From Leguminivora glycinivorella (Eukaryota; Arthropoda; Insecta; Lepidoptera; Tortricidae), in NCBI RefSeq assembly GCF_023078275.1, contig NC_062979.1, positions 18,519,848 through 18,583,847 of the forward strand: DNA of 64,000 nt, read 5' to 3'. Under the pieces are notes generated by a model. That model was given only the letters and a program-made list of their open reading frames with translations, was not told where the DNA came from and made no database searches. Of the stretch, positions 25,049-35,370 are shown piece by piece. Both the position numbers and the translations under genes were made by a program. The stretch's first letter is position 1. The number at the start of each line of letters is the position of its first letter.

Positions 25049-27361
25049 AAAAGGAAAATAAGGTGTTCAAATACGTTTTATTGGGTTAAAATAAAAAACT
25101 ATGTCATGAAAATGTTGTATATTTATCTAATTTTAAAATACATATTAGATAATTTTGTTCTCAAGACGCGTTTATCTAGAGATGATGCCTAGACAACCAC
25201 ACAGGCTAACAGAAGCTTAACAAAATCAATAAATATTAATCAACACAACCATTCACTAAACTATAAGTATTTACTCTTGAAGGAATACGCATTTCTTACT
25301 CAGCTAAATAATTTCAAATCCTTACTACAGATCCAGACAATAACAAGGAATGTTAGATCTCTAATTTAATGATAGAAGGTATACTTTTTGTTTTGTCTCA
25401 GAAACAAGTAAAGGCTGTATTAGAGCAATTTTACATCATTCAGTTCAAAAAAATTTGCTATTTTTAATGTCAAAATACACCGGTTGCTTGAGGATGTGAT
25501 CTTTGTATGGTTACTACACGCTCGAATCTGCCTCGGCCGAGGCATGTCTACTGTGGCTGTTTGCCGCGAGAACACATTGCCTCGCATCGTGCCTCGCTGT
25601 ATGGGTCCACATACTTGAGGCTTATTAGGACTTTTTTACTTCAATGCCTACGATTGAAGGCATATCTGGTATATCTACAATCAGTTAAATACTTTGCTGC
25701 TCTTATTTTTGTCTAGACCTGTAGTCTCTATTTAGATACATTCGATCTAATGGACTATCAAAATGTTCATTAAATGCACATTAAACCTTACGATTAATAA
25801 TTGAGCGTCATACGTAACACGGCTAAACATTTTCAGACCAACACTAAATAGACTAGAGTCTGACCGCCATTCACGGTAAAGTTAAATTCTTTCAAGTTGC
25901 ATCTCACATTTAAACAGCCATTTGATTGTGAAGTAAGTTTTTTTGCAAAACCGCGCGAATTTGACAATTTTAACCTTTAATAGCCGGTCCACACAGAGCG
26001 AGATACGTCGCGTGGGAATTTCTTTGCACGGCAAACGTGCTATGAAGATGTGCCTCGGACGAGGCAGGTTCGGACATGCCTAGCTCTGTGTCGGCCCGAC
26101 TAATGGCATGACAATACGAATCATGGCGCGCCTACATGATCTGTAGTTTGCAGTGGACAATGTGGACATCCATGGTAATTAAATAATAATTGCTGTATCG
26201 TCGTCATGATAAAGCAGAGATTTCATTTACTCATAAATAATACATAAAATTGTTTGTTTTAAGAACTACATGGCTAGTAGAGATAATTTTAACGGCATTT
26301 GCTTCAGTCTTATTGACACGACAGAACTGCGTCTTATCCGTGAATAGCGGCTTTTGCGACTAGATTTCACAAAATTATATAGAATTCGATAAAAGCAACT
26401 AGTTCCATAGATAATCTCATTTGAAAACATTAGAAATAAAATCACAGCTGAAAATTACTTACAATATATAGGTACCTACCATCCGAGTAAAATGTTACCT
26501 CTATAAAATGCTACCTCTAAAGTAACTCTTAGGTATCAATCCCAATACATTTCTCTCAATTATAAACTAATTTAAAATTACTTATATATATTTAGTTCTA
26601 AATCGCAATATTGGATTAAAAAATCGAGTAAAAATTCAAGAAATTATTATGGCAGTTTTCGTTATATTATAATTTCTTTTTAATTATTATAAGTATGGTC
26701 ATTTATTGCTTTGACTAGTTAAATTGGTGTATTATTATGAGGTGTATAATATGAAGTTACATCTCTAAAAGTTAGCTAGGAATAGGCTTATAAAAATGTT
26801 GCTACTGATGTTTTAGGGTTAATGGGCAGTGATAAATGTTGTTTTAAGCTGGTCCACAAAAATAACACAAGTACATGATTGTATGTTAAACGATTGGGTA
26901 AATCTTAATTCAAAAGGAGTACCAAAAATTGTGAAACATCAAGGACGTAGGACAATTTTTTGTTAAAATTATATACTATCAATAATACGCATAAAAAAGT
27001 ATATTTCAAGGAACTCTGATTACCTTAATCAAGGTCTTAGTATTAAAATTATGGTTTGCAAATAAACTAGTATTTTACTCTTAATCTCTTCTTTGTAGTG
27101 TTTAAAATAATATAAACAATAAGCCTAGGTTTTAGATCATTGGTCTAAAGCCAGTGATATTTTTCTTTAAGGTCAACGTCTTTGCGTTTGGTGGTGTAAA
27201 TGCGTCTTTGGAAGATAATGTCTAAACGGAATATATAGCCGCTAAACTATGATAGCCGAATAAATTTAAAGTTTGGTGGCCATGCTCTGAACGTAGAGGA
27301 TTGCAATAGTTCTAAAAAGTTCCGTTTAGAAGATATCTTCAAAAGGCTCATGTAACCGATG
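25049..27361. other. Intergenic stretch without a recognised gene
   Basis: AT-rich, with no open frame that looks coding. Two fragments at about 25503-25612 and 25983-26100 contain GCCTCGGCCGAGGCA-type and GGTCCACACAGAGCGAG sequence of the family seen whole at 28047-28239. The rest shows nothing I can name. Confidence 0.6.
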
Positions 27362-27725
27362 ACGACCGGTCTGGCTCAGTCGGTAGTGACCCTGCCTGCT
27401 GCGCCGCGGTCCTGGGTTCGAATCCCGGTAAGGGCATTTATTTGTGTGATGAGCACAGATATTTGTTCCTGAGTCATGGATGTTTTCTATGTATATAATA
27501 TGTATTTATCTATTAACATACATACATACATACATACATACAATCACGCCTGTATCCCATAAAGGGGTAGGCAGAGCACATGAAACTACTAAAGCTTCAG
27601 GGCCACTCTTGGCAAATAATTTATCTATTTAAGTATGTATATCGTCGCTTAGCACCCATAGTACAAGCTATGCTTAGTTTGGGGCTAAGTAGATCTCTGT
27701 AAGGTGTCCCCCAATATTTTAAAAA
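27362..27725 (+). repeat. Family A SINE split by a repeat C insertion
   Basis: Head CCGGTCTGGCTCAGTCGGTA and box B GGTTCGAATCCCGG at 27363-27430, family tail to about 27516. Repeat C then intrudes (27517-27618, (CATA)n then CACGCCTGTATCCCATAAAG), and the SINE tail resumes with TATATCGTCGCTTAGCACCC. Confidence 0.8.
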
Positions 27726-28046
27726 AAATATTTTAAAACCCATCAAACGCAAATACCCCGGTTGACTTTATATTACCTCTATCTACAGAATAAGTATGCT
27801 ATTAACGCTATTAGCTTTATATAAGTGATGATAGTGTATCGTGTAATAATTAAATGGTTATATTCGTGTTTAAATTACGCTACCGCACGGCAACTATCAC
27901 AATGACGAATGTTAATTATTGAATGATTTTGTACACTGAATATGTTAATATTATTCATAATGTTTGAGTTAATTTGTTACAATTATTGAGCATAGATATC
28001 TGCCTCTCATTGTGTAGGCAAAGTTTTGATTTAAACAAAAGTGATT

Positions 28047-28239
28047 AGCTGGGTCCACACAGGGCGAGCACGCTGCGAGGCAATGTGCTCGCGCGGCAAA
28101 TGTTCAATCTGCCTCGTTCAAGGCAGGTCGCTCAGCCGAGCAAAGATGCGTGCTGCCTCGGCCGGGACACGTCTAAGCTGGACGTTTGCCGCGCAAGCAC
28201 ATTGCCTCGTGACGTACCTCGCTGTGTGTGGACCCGGCT
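28047..28239. mobile_element. GC-rich palindromic MITE (GGGTCCACACAG ends)
   Basis: AGCTGGGTCCACACAGGGCG is mirrored by CGCTGTGTGTGGACCCGGCT, with AGGCAATGTGCTCGCGCGGC and its inverse inside. Much more GC-rich than its surroundings. Confidence 0.8.
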
Positions 28240-29845
28240 TCTTTTATAAAAACCCAAGGTTCTAAATTGCATGAAATTTCCAACCACATACCATTATTAC
28301 CTCGGTTTTTATCGGAACTCTAATCCTTAGAAAACCCCACGCGCTAGAGGCGCTTATTTTCTATAAATTCCGAATCTACTGTATATAATACTGATTTACA
28401 ATATCAAAGCAATGTTTACGTCTGACATCATGCTAGCTAAACAATTGACAGTACCTATTTGTTTTAAAATTCCAAGGGTGAGTAGTTCTGATAGGATTTA
28501 CCTATTATTACATATAATAATGCATAACATAAATCATATATGACTACTACTACATTTTTATGTTGTAACGTCTGCGCATTCAATCATTTCCTAATTCTTA
28601 TTTACTTCTTTTAAATCACATTTCATAATGTTAGGTACAGCGTAGGTATACTATGCAAAAAATCTTTTATAATTATGAAAATAAATTCTTTACTTGCAAA
28701 TGTAATGAACTTTCAACTTCGGTTTTTAAGTAGGTGGTCAATTTTGGCCAAGTATTTTTTAGTTAGCTAATTTCTATGTTATGATAAGTCTACAAGGTAC
28801 AGTCAACAACGAAGCTGTGAATTCAGACAAAGTGCCAAAAATATGTATACAGAGCATTATTACCTGTCCATTAAGGTGTGTAGACACATTTTTGGCACTT
28901 GGTATTCACAGCTGTGTGGTTGACTGTACAAAATGTTTTAATGCTTGGCCAAAGTTGGAGCACTCATAATTGGTCAGAAAGAAAAGAAAAGAAAATAGTA
29001 ACTGTACAATACAAATTTTGTGAGAAATCCAGATCCCAACTCTAAACGGAATCCTTGTAACAGTTTAAAATTAGGCCTTTCGACAAAGAAATAAGGTTTA
29101 AAGTATGGTGTTATTAAAATTTATAAGATAGGTAATGTAGCCAAAAAATAAATCGACGTAAAAATCTGTATTGCAGCAGGCATTATTGAGAGTTTTCTGT
29201 AAGCGGAGTGAGCGGGGATCTTTGGGTTGGTGACTACTGGATAATTAGGGATTTATAGAAATTTGTTTGCAGAGGTCTCCTCTCCCTGCATCTGACTTTA
29301 CGTCGTCTGTGTACATTAATCTGGTAGGGCTTATAGTTAGGGTTTTTCGTTGGATTATCCATTGAGCTGTGTACCATTTTAGCAGACATCTTTCCTGTTA
29401 GTATGACTGTTGAAGAAGTCTTGTCAAAGAAGAAGAAGAAAGATCACAATAGGTCAGAAATGGTCGCAGTGACACATAAGGCGTTATGAAGCCTTACTTA
29501 GTCCCTAACAAATAAGAAGATTAGTATGACTGCTTGTGACCATTGAGTAAGTACATTTCTCCGTGGGACAGGTAAGAGTGTCTGCTGGATTGTACGCCAC
29601 TCTGATGGTAGGACTTACTGTTAAGTTTTCCTTGAGAATGAGATTTACTCTTATTGCCAGTTTAACAGACATCTTTCCCATTGGTATAGGGCTGCGAGTG
29701 TCCATTGGGCGCTCCGAGGAACGAAGTGAAGGTGGTGTCTCGTGACATGGGAGGTTCCAAGCCCTCGATAGGGATGCAGTCCAGGCTTGGTACTGTGTAG
29801 TCCCTAAAAATACAATAAATTTCAAAATAAGTAGTTATTGAAGTC
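28240..29845. other. Intergenic stretch with one MITE and unidentified repeats
   Basis: A TA-flanked MITE is at 28800-28926. From 29270 to 29810 two related segments share a TTTAGCAGACATCTTTCC-type block and a TTAGTATGACTG block, suggesting a dispersed repeat of unknown class. No coding exon recognised. Confidence 0.5.
28800..28926. mobile_element. TA-flanked MITE (CAGTCAAC ends)
   Basis: CAGTCAACAACGAAGCTGTG is mirrored by CACAGCTGTGTGGTTGACTG, with TA at 28798-28799 and 28927-28928; AAAGTGCCAAAAAT is also inverted inside. Confidence 0.85.
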
Positions 29846-30406
29846 AATCTTTTTTACCCTACGCTAAAACGACAGGGTGTTATAAGTTTGACGTGTCTGT
29901 CTGTGGCATCGTAGCTCCCGAACAGGTGGAACGATTTAAAGCCTGACCAGAAATATATGACTATTGTCAGGAGGGCGCTGTTATTCTGATGTATGAGGTG
30001 ACAGTTCAGTTTAGAATGAAGAAATAGAAATACTACGTCGGTGGCAAACAAGTATACGGCCCGCCTGATGTAAAGCGGTCACCGTAACCTATGGACGCCT
30101 GCAACTCAGACAGTGTCACATGCGCGTTGCCACCCCATTAGAAACTTGTACATTTCCTTTTGCTGTGTTAAGTACACAGCAAAAGGGAGTGTACAAGTTC
30201 TAAGGAGGGTTCGGGTTGCCGACGACTCAAAGGACAATAAACGGAACAAGTCAGTTCCGTAAGTCCTCCCGTCATCAGCACACCGCACCCTCGTTGAGCT
30301 CTGGCAGCCTTACTCACCGACAGGAACACAACACTATGAGTAGGGTCTAGTGCTATTTGGCTGCGGTCTTCTGTAAGGCGGAGGTACTACCCCAGTTGGG
30401 CTATGC

Positions 30407-31103
30407 CACAGTATAAAGCAGTAATAACTCTTCTAACAAACTTCACTCCGCGCGGTGTGTCGAAAACTACTCTCCATATGCACCAAATACATGCGAAACT
30501 GGTAAGTATTGGGCTGGACAGTCGGGGCCGCGTTCGCGCGCTGTGTTGACGTGTTGAGTTCGGGAGAAAATGACGTCAGCACCGAAGACATATTTTCGTT
30601 ACTGTAGTGTTTATGGGTGTATGGAGAACAGTTCTCAAAATGCGGAAATGTCAGAATGTTCTTTAGAATTCCTAGACACCCAGAAAAGTAAGTGGTTGTT
30701 ATATTGTTGCAGTGTTAGGTACATTATTGCTTACGTAAATGGCGTAAAAGTGAGATTTAAAGCTAGAATGACACATTAAAATCAATAAAGATTTATCTGT
30801 AACGACATTTAGGTAGATGCTGCGATCTATCTAGCTCGAAAGTTTGGTACCTACTTAAATATTGTGCAAACATCTATTCAAACATTTTATGTAAATACGA
30901 TTTCGTCAGTATTTAAGAAACAAACACGTACTTGAATCTTTATTAGATAAAAAGGTAGAAAGAGCGTTGGTACTAGCATAGCGCCATACACAGTTACTAC
31001 GAGTAGGACAGTAGCACAGGTACAACCCTGCGTGACCTTGCGCAGTAGTAACGACCGCGTTGCCGCTGCCGGAGATTAACTACTGATTTATCCTTATACT
31101 GTG
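30407..31103 (+). mobile_element. P-element-like non-autonomous transposon
   Basis: Inverted ends CACAGTATAA and TTATACTGTG are flanked by GCTATGC at 30400-30406 and 31104-31110 (8 bp, GGCTATGC, if the last G is shared). The empty site is seen in the related repeat at about 46420-46440. P-superfamily elements make 8-bp duplications and encode THAP-domain transposases; a THAP-like exon lies inside. It is about 700 bp, so deleted. Confidence 0.65.
30570..30687 (+). pseudogene. Broken THAP-domain first exon
   Basis: From ATG 30570 the frame gives RYCSVYGCMENSS, resembling the C-x2-4-C start of a THAP zinc finger. After NAEMS the matching continuation, MFFRIPRHPEK, is in another frame, so an indel separates them. 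A donor-like GTAAGT follows at 30688. THAP domains are DNA-binding modules of P-type transposases; here the domain is truncated and shifted. No downstream transposase is present. Confidence 0.55.
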
Positions 31104-31536
31104 GCTATGCTCTAGATTCGAGCGAGATGAAATGTTTTATTTGCAGAAAAGGGGTACAATAAGGGTCTTAAGTTAATAAAATTACGACGGTTTCGCCTTC
31201 TTCTGCTGTTCATAAACAACATGCAAATTTGTAGGTACAATAATCTTAAATTACGCAAAAGAAAATAGTTCTAATAAAATTCCGCAGTCACATTTAGTTT
31301 TCTTTGTTTGAGAGCTGTATTAGTCAGGAGTGTTCTTAGCCTTATTTGATGGAAATTCGTGTACTAACTATATCAGGGGTTTTTCAAAATTAAAATTTTG
31401 TGGTTAGGTTATTTTCAGTGCAAATATGCGCGTTTGGCTCACCCGAACGACTTGCCTCGGCCGAGGCAAGTTTACATTTAGCATTTGCCGCGCCTTGCCC
31501 TGTATGGACCCTGCTATTGGCATTAAGGGGGGATAC

Positions 31537-33837
31537 TTACATAGACACGTTATCCTGCGACTGCACAGCATCGTGTACAACTTGTGGTAGTTGTACCGCC
31601 TCGCCTGGCGTTGTTCGACGGGAACTGAACAGGAACACACCTACCATTGCGAGTAGGTACGACAGGAAGTATAGCGCGTGGAACTGAAAAACAGACGAGT
31701 TTCTAAGATGAATGGGGATAATAATTGTATGGAATTGACGTGTAAATGTGAATATTTTACCAATAAATATCTATACTCTGTCAAATAAGTCTGTCAGTAA
31801 ATAAGAACAAAGAAAACTATATGCATCCTTTTCTTTAGGGTGCTAGAGAAAAGGATACCTATAGTTTTCTTTGTTCTTTACTGACAAACTTGTTATATAT
31901 CTATGGTAACTACATTAATTAAACTGATTTATTCACCTAAATCTGATAGAAACTACTGTTGTACTTTGATTTAACAGTAATTTTCGGTGACAATTGCCCC
32001 GTGATAATATTAGGTAAAACATATTCTTAGAAGACACATAGGATTTTTTACATGATTGTTATCTTTAAAATACCTAAATAACTATTTATCAGTATATTAC
32101 AGCCAAATCAGCAAATTTAGTCTATTTTGCTTCTTGTCAATCAAAGATTAAAAGCTTCTTGCCTATGTAACATACTCAAAACAAACAAACAAAAAGTAGA
32201 ATAAAGCTTAATTTATCTTACCTTAAACTGAAAGATAAACATCCCAGCAATAAGCGTATAATAATCCGACGACAAAAACGAGAGATGCAATATTATCGCT
32301 CCGGCATCCCTCAGCATAAAACTTTGCAATATCTGAAATATTGTCTGCACCGAGCAGTAACTCCCGAGCTGAACGAGTGTTTCCAACTCGTACCAGTTGA
32401 AAGTAATCAGATCGCTCAATTCAAGGAAGAAGGTTTGCGTGCAAGATACTATGCTACCGATGAGGCCTAGGAGGGCTAGGTATTCGGGGCAGGATTGGAC
32501 TTGAAGCATCATCTCTTGAAGAACGGTCACTAGAGCGAAGAGAAGGGATCCAGCGAGGCAGAGCATATCACCGACTAGCTGGTTTTTACCTGGAATAATG
32601 AGTTAGCTATATTAGAATAAGTAACTAAGATTGTTAAATCAAGTTCACAAAATGTGTACCCTGAGATAGAAACTAGGAAGACTCTTTATTGGCGCACCTC
32701 AGTAGAAAAATATAATGTTTTATTAGAGCCAAACAACATGTGTGTTTTATCACAAAAAAGTTAAAATAATTGTTTTTCCTAACAAATTCTGTTATTTTTC
32801 TTAGATTTCGGTTAAAAATCTGCATTTTCATGATATATTTACATATTTTATCTTATCAGTGTCTAAAAGTAGCAGTTTTCTTTAGCAGATTTTGTCACAA
32901 AAATATTGTACAAGATTAAAGTCATGGAGATGGAGTAGACTTAAGGAAAGGAATTCATTACAAGTTATTTAAAGAAATTACCGTCAGTAGGGGCTCCCTC
33001 AACATCAGCCCACACCACACACACAATAGCCATTAGCCCCAGAGTGGCGCCGGCCACATGGGCAGCCCCAAGCCTGCGGCCGCGCCATGCGCCACCAACT
33101 AGCGCTGCACCCACTCCAGAACATGCAAGCAGCTGTCAGCTTAGTACAGATGTGAAACGTTGCGAGAGAACGAGTAGCCAGCTTGCTTCTACGTCCAGTG
33201 TGCACGCAATTATGACTATACACCATTTTCTGAAAAAAATAACGAGTTAAATGCAGTTCATTAACTTTTATATAACTTTTTTATTTTATTTATTAAGGCA
33301 GTTATAAAAACTAATATAGGAATCATCACCAGAAATCATTTTAACAGTTATCATAAATGAATTGTAGATGAGATGAATATACTTATCTAGTCCATTTTTA
33401 AACTGAGTTACATATATTATCACTGCTTATTTTAAAAGAAAATCGGCTCTCCTAATCAGATGGGTCCAATTTAAAATAAAACCAACACATAATTATTAAG
33501 TGTGTACTTACTTGGACAATTTTGTTACTCCGTTACATAGCAATGTAGGGACGAATAAAACAAAAAGTGCTAAATAAGGAATAACAAGCTGGGCCGTCGT
33601 AGGAAACTGCCAGGTCGCGCTCTGCAGTATCGTCGTCAGAATACATTTTGCACTCATCAGTATTGACAACACTTGACCCAAGAATATACTTCGCCATACT
33701 TTCCTGAAACATATTAAACGTAATTAACACTTTTATGTCCCACAAACACATAAAATAAATTAATAACCAAGTACAAACCATCGCCCTAACTCCGAAAAGT
33801 ATGCCTCGATTTTCTCACTGAAAGTTGATCTTTCCAT
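31537..33837 (-). CDS. SLC35F1/F2-like transporter with an in-frame TGA
   Basis: Minus-strand exons: 33837-33779 (ATG 33837-33835), 33703-33512, 33229-32982, 32589-32222, 31683-31537 (TAA 31539-31537); phases agree at every junction, totalling 338 codons. The SLC35F family are multi-pass transporters of the nucleotide-sugar/drug-metabolite superfamily. Seen: LGQVLSIL in exon 2, LDVEASWL and FTSV in exon 3, VGDMLCLAGSLLFALVTVLQE and LSFLSSDYYTLIAGMFIF in exon 4, and a last helix LYFLSYLLAMVGVFLF in exon 5. All align with human SLC35F1/F2. Exon 3 has TGA at 33138-33136 between TSV and QLL, where relatives read TSVQLL. The last donor-like GTAAGT overlaps the stop, so a further 3' exon is possible. 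Either the gene is broken or this allele or assembly carries an insertion. Confidence 0.82.
31776..31897. repeat. Hairpin repeat, copy 1
   Basis: Near-perfect palindrome: AAGAACAAAGAAAACTATA and TATAGTTTTCTTTGTTCTT around a short loop (AGGGTGCT). Nearly identical to 36913-37042, but the right end has decayed. Confidence 0.85.
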
Positions 33838-34339
33838 TTCTTATTTGGGTAATAAATAAAACTTCAGGTTGAAAACACTGCGAAAAGGATAAAATCCTGG
33901 GGATATTTAGTTAAATAATGAAATAATCCCATTATTTTAGAGACATGGGCTGGGAAGCAAAACACCGTCTGACATTTCTATGTTTCGTTCTGAAATTAAT
34001 CGGGATCATATATCTTCACATTCTTCACCTACTTGTTGTAGTCATTGAATTTCTGAACGTAGAATAGTGATGTACATTTTAATAGTAAGTGAATCGATCG
34101 TCTGAGTGGATAAATCGATCTGTAACGTAAAGGATTCTTTATCGATAAAACAAATAATCGATATATTCAAAATATGAATCTGACACTGACAAATACATTA
34201 TCTATGGCAGATCTGTGCATAGGTTATGTTTTGTTTGTTACGGAAAATAAAAGAAATTACTTAAATACTATTAAATACATCCTCAGATAAAGTCAAAACT
34301 TTATCTGTTTGCTTTACTAGTTTCTTCTGAGAAAACACA
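33838..34339. promoter_or_regulatory. Shared promoter region of SLC35F-like gene and THOC7
   Basis: About 500 bp separates two divergent start codons. It has TATCGATA at 34140-34147, the DRE motif bound by DREF in Drosophila, and further ATCGAT cores at about 34093, 34114 and 34157. No TATA box at a suitable place. DRE sites are typical of insect housekeeping promoters; use here is inferred. Confidence 0.55.
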
Positions 34340-35221
34340 ATGGGAGACGGTGAGTATGACTTCTAATGCAGTTGGTTATGAACCAATGTTTTTTAAGTTT
34401 TCTTAATTTTGTTGTGACCGATTTACAGAAGATGTTATCCGAAGACGTCTTTTGATTGATGGCGATGGTACTGGAGACGATAGAAGACTGAACGTGTTAT
34501 TAAAAACGCTAATAAAATGGTGTAACAACACCGATGATAAACCGGAGGAGAGGTTAGTTTCTATTTCTAAAACTCTTTAAATAGTGCTTTTTTGAACAAG
34601 CCTTCATACCGTTTATAGTCTCTATTGTGTAGTTCAAGTACAGTAGACTACAAAGAGATATATCCACTTTTTTTTGCATTGTAATAAGGTGAAAATATTG
34701 ATACATTTCTTTGTAGTCGATTGTACCTAATAAACGAATTTTGTTTCAGTAAAGCGACACACGATCGCATGCTAGCGCAACTAGCGCAATGTGAATTTGC
34801 TGTCACCAAATCCCAGCTTGGTTCAGAAATGATGAACGCTGAGCTAGCCAGCTACGAATCCTTGTCGAAAATACTTGAAAACGGCATAGAAATAGCTAAA
34901 ACAAACATAGAGAAGAGCAAAGCTGATCTACTTCAAGCCAAAACTGTTCGGAAAAACAGAATCGAGTATGATGTGCTGGCTAAGGTAATAAGTGAACAGC
35001 CAGACAGAAAAGAAACACTTGAACGGCTCGGGACTTTGAAAACAGAACTGGCCGGTTTGGAAACAACAAAGCAGCAACTGGAAAGCAGGTTGGCTTTAAG
35101 AAAAAAGCAATTCCATGTGCTGGTTACTTCCATTCATCAGTTGCAGGCACTTTTGGATGAACCTGATGATACTGAGTCAATTTCGGATATTGAGATGAAA
35201 GATATAAGTAATGAATCTTAG
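34340..35221 (+). CDS. THOC7: THOC7, THO/TREX complex subunit
   Basis: Three exons, 34340-34349, 34429-34552 and 34750-35221 (stop TAA 35219-35221), giving 201 residues; human THOC7 is 204. THO is part of TREX, which couples transcription to mRNA export in the nucleus. Seen: DEDVIRRRLLIDGDGTGDDRR at the N-terminus, nearly as in human, then a KWCNN motif, LAQCEF, the RKNR.EYD.LAKVI core, PDRKETL and LRKKQFHVL. Residues of about 50-165 form a predicted coiled coil by heptad look, and the tail is acidic. All splice sites are GT-AG and in phase; the first exon carries only the start and three codons. A small MITE sits in intron 2. AATAAA at 35365-35370 is a likely poly(A) signal. Confidence 0.97.
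34641..34727. mobile_element. Short TA-flanked MITE in THOC7 intron 2
   Basis: ACAGTAGACTACAAAGAGAT is mirrored by CATTTCTTTGTAGTCGATTG with flanking TA. Same family as 5474-5558. Confidence 0.65.
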
Positions 35222-35364
35222 CAATATATGTTTGCCATGTTGGCAATATTGTCAGCACAAAACTTTTTAACTATTACTTAAACCTGAACTATTTTTTAAT
35301 GAAGTATCTTAATGCATAGAAGGTAAGATTTTGAAGCATTTTTGTTACAAGTTCAGTGTATTAA

Positions 35365-35370
35365 AATAAA
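35365..35370 (+). terminator. Poly(A) signal of THOC7
   Basis: AATAAA 144 bp past the THOC7 stop, followed by an A/G-rich then T-rich stretch. Confidence 0.6.

Larger units (their letters stand above)
30028..31170. repeat. LINE 3'-region-like repeat E, interrupted
   Basis: It matches the reverse complement of 46395-46800, including ACTACGTCGGTGGCAAACAA, GATGTAAAGCGGTCACCGTA and CCCCAGTTGGGCT. The A-rich end in that copy suggests a LINE 3' end. The sequence between 30407 and 31103 is absent from the 46-kb copy. Confidence 0.7.
29846..31410. repeat. Repeat D copy split by nested insertions
   Basis: 29846-29945 (GGGTGTTATAAGTTTGACGT, GTGGCATCGTAGCTCCCGAA) and 31313-31410 (GTCAGGAGTGTTCTTAGCC) are the two halves of one repeat, as shown by the uninterrupted copy at 39418-39690. 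The gap between holds a LINE-like repeat (about 30028-31170), itself interrupted by a P-like element. Confidence 0.75.

Noticed and set aside
29505..29825. Minus-strand 106-codon open frame
   Set aside because: Shares blocks with sequence at 29270-29420, so probably a decayed repeat; composition not convincing.
33124..33138. A 15-nt intron (GT...AG) that would remove the TGA in the SLC35F-like gene
   Set aside because: Far too short for a spliceosomal intron, and it would also delete the conserved V and Q.
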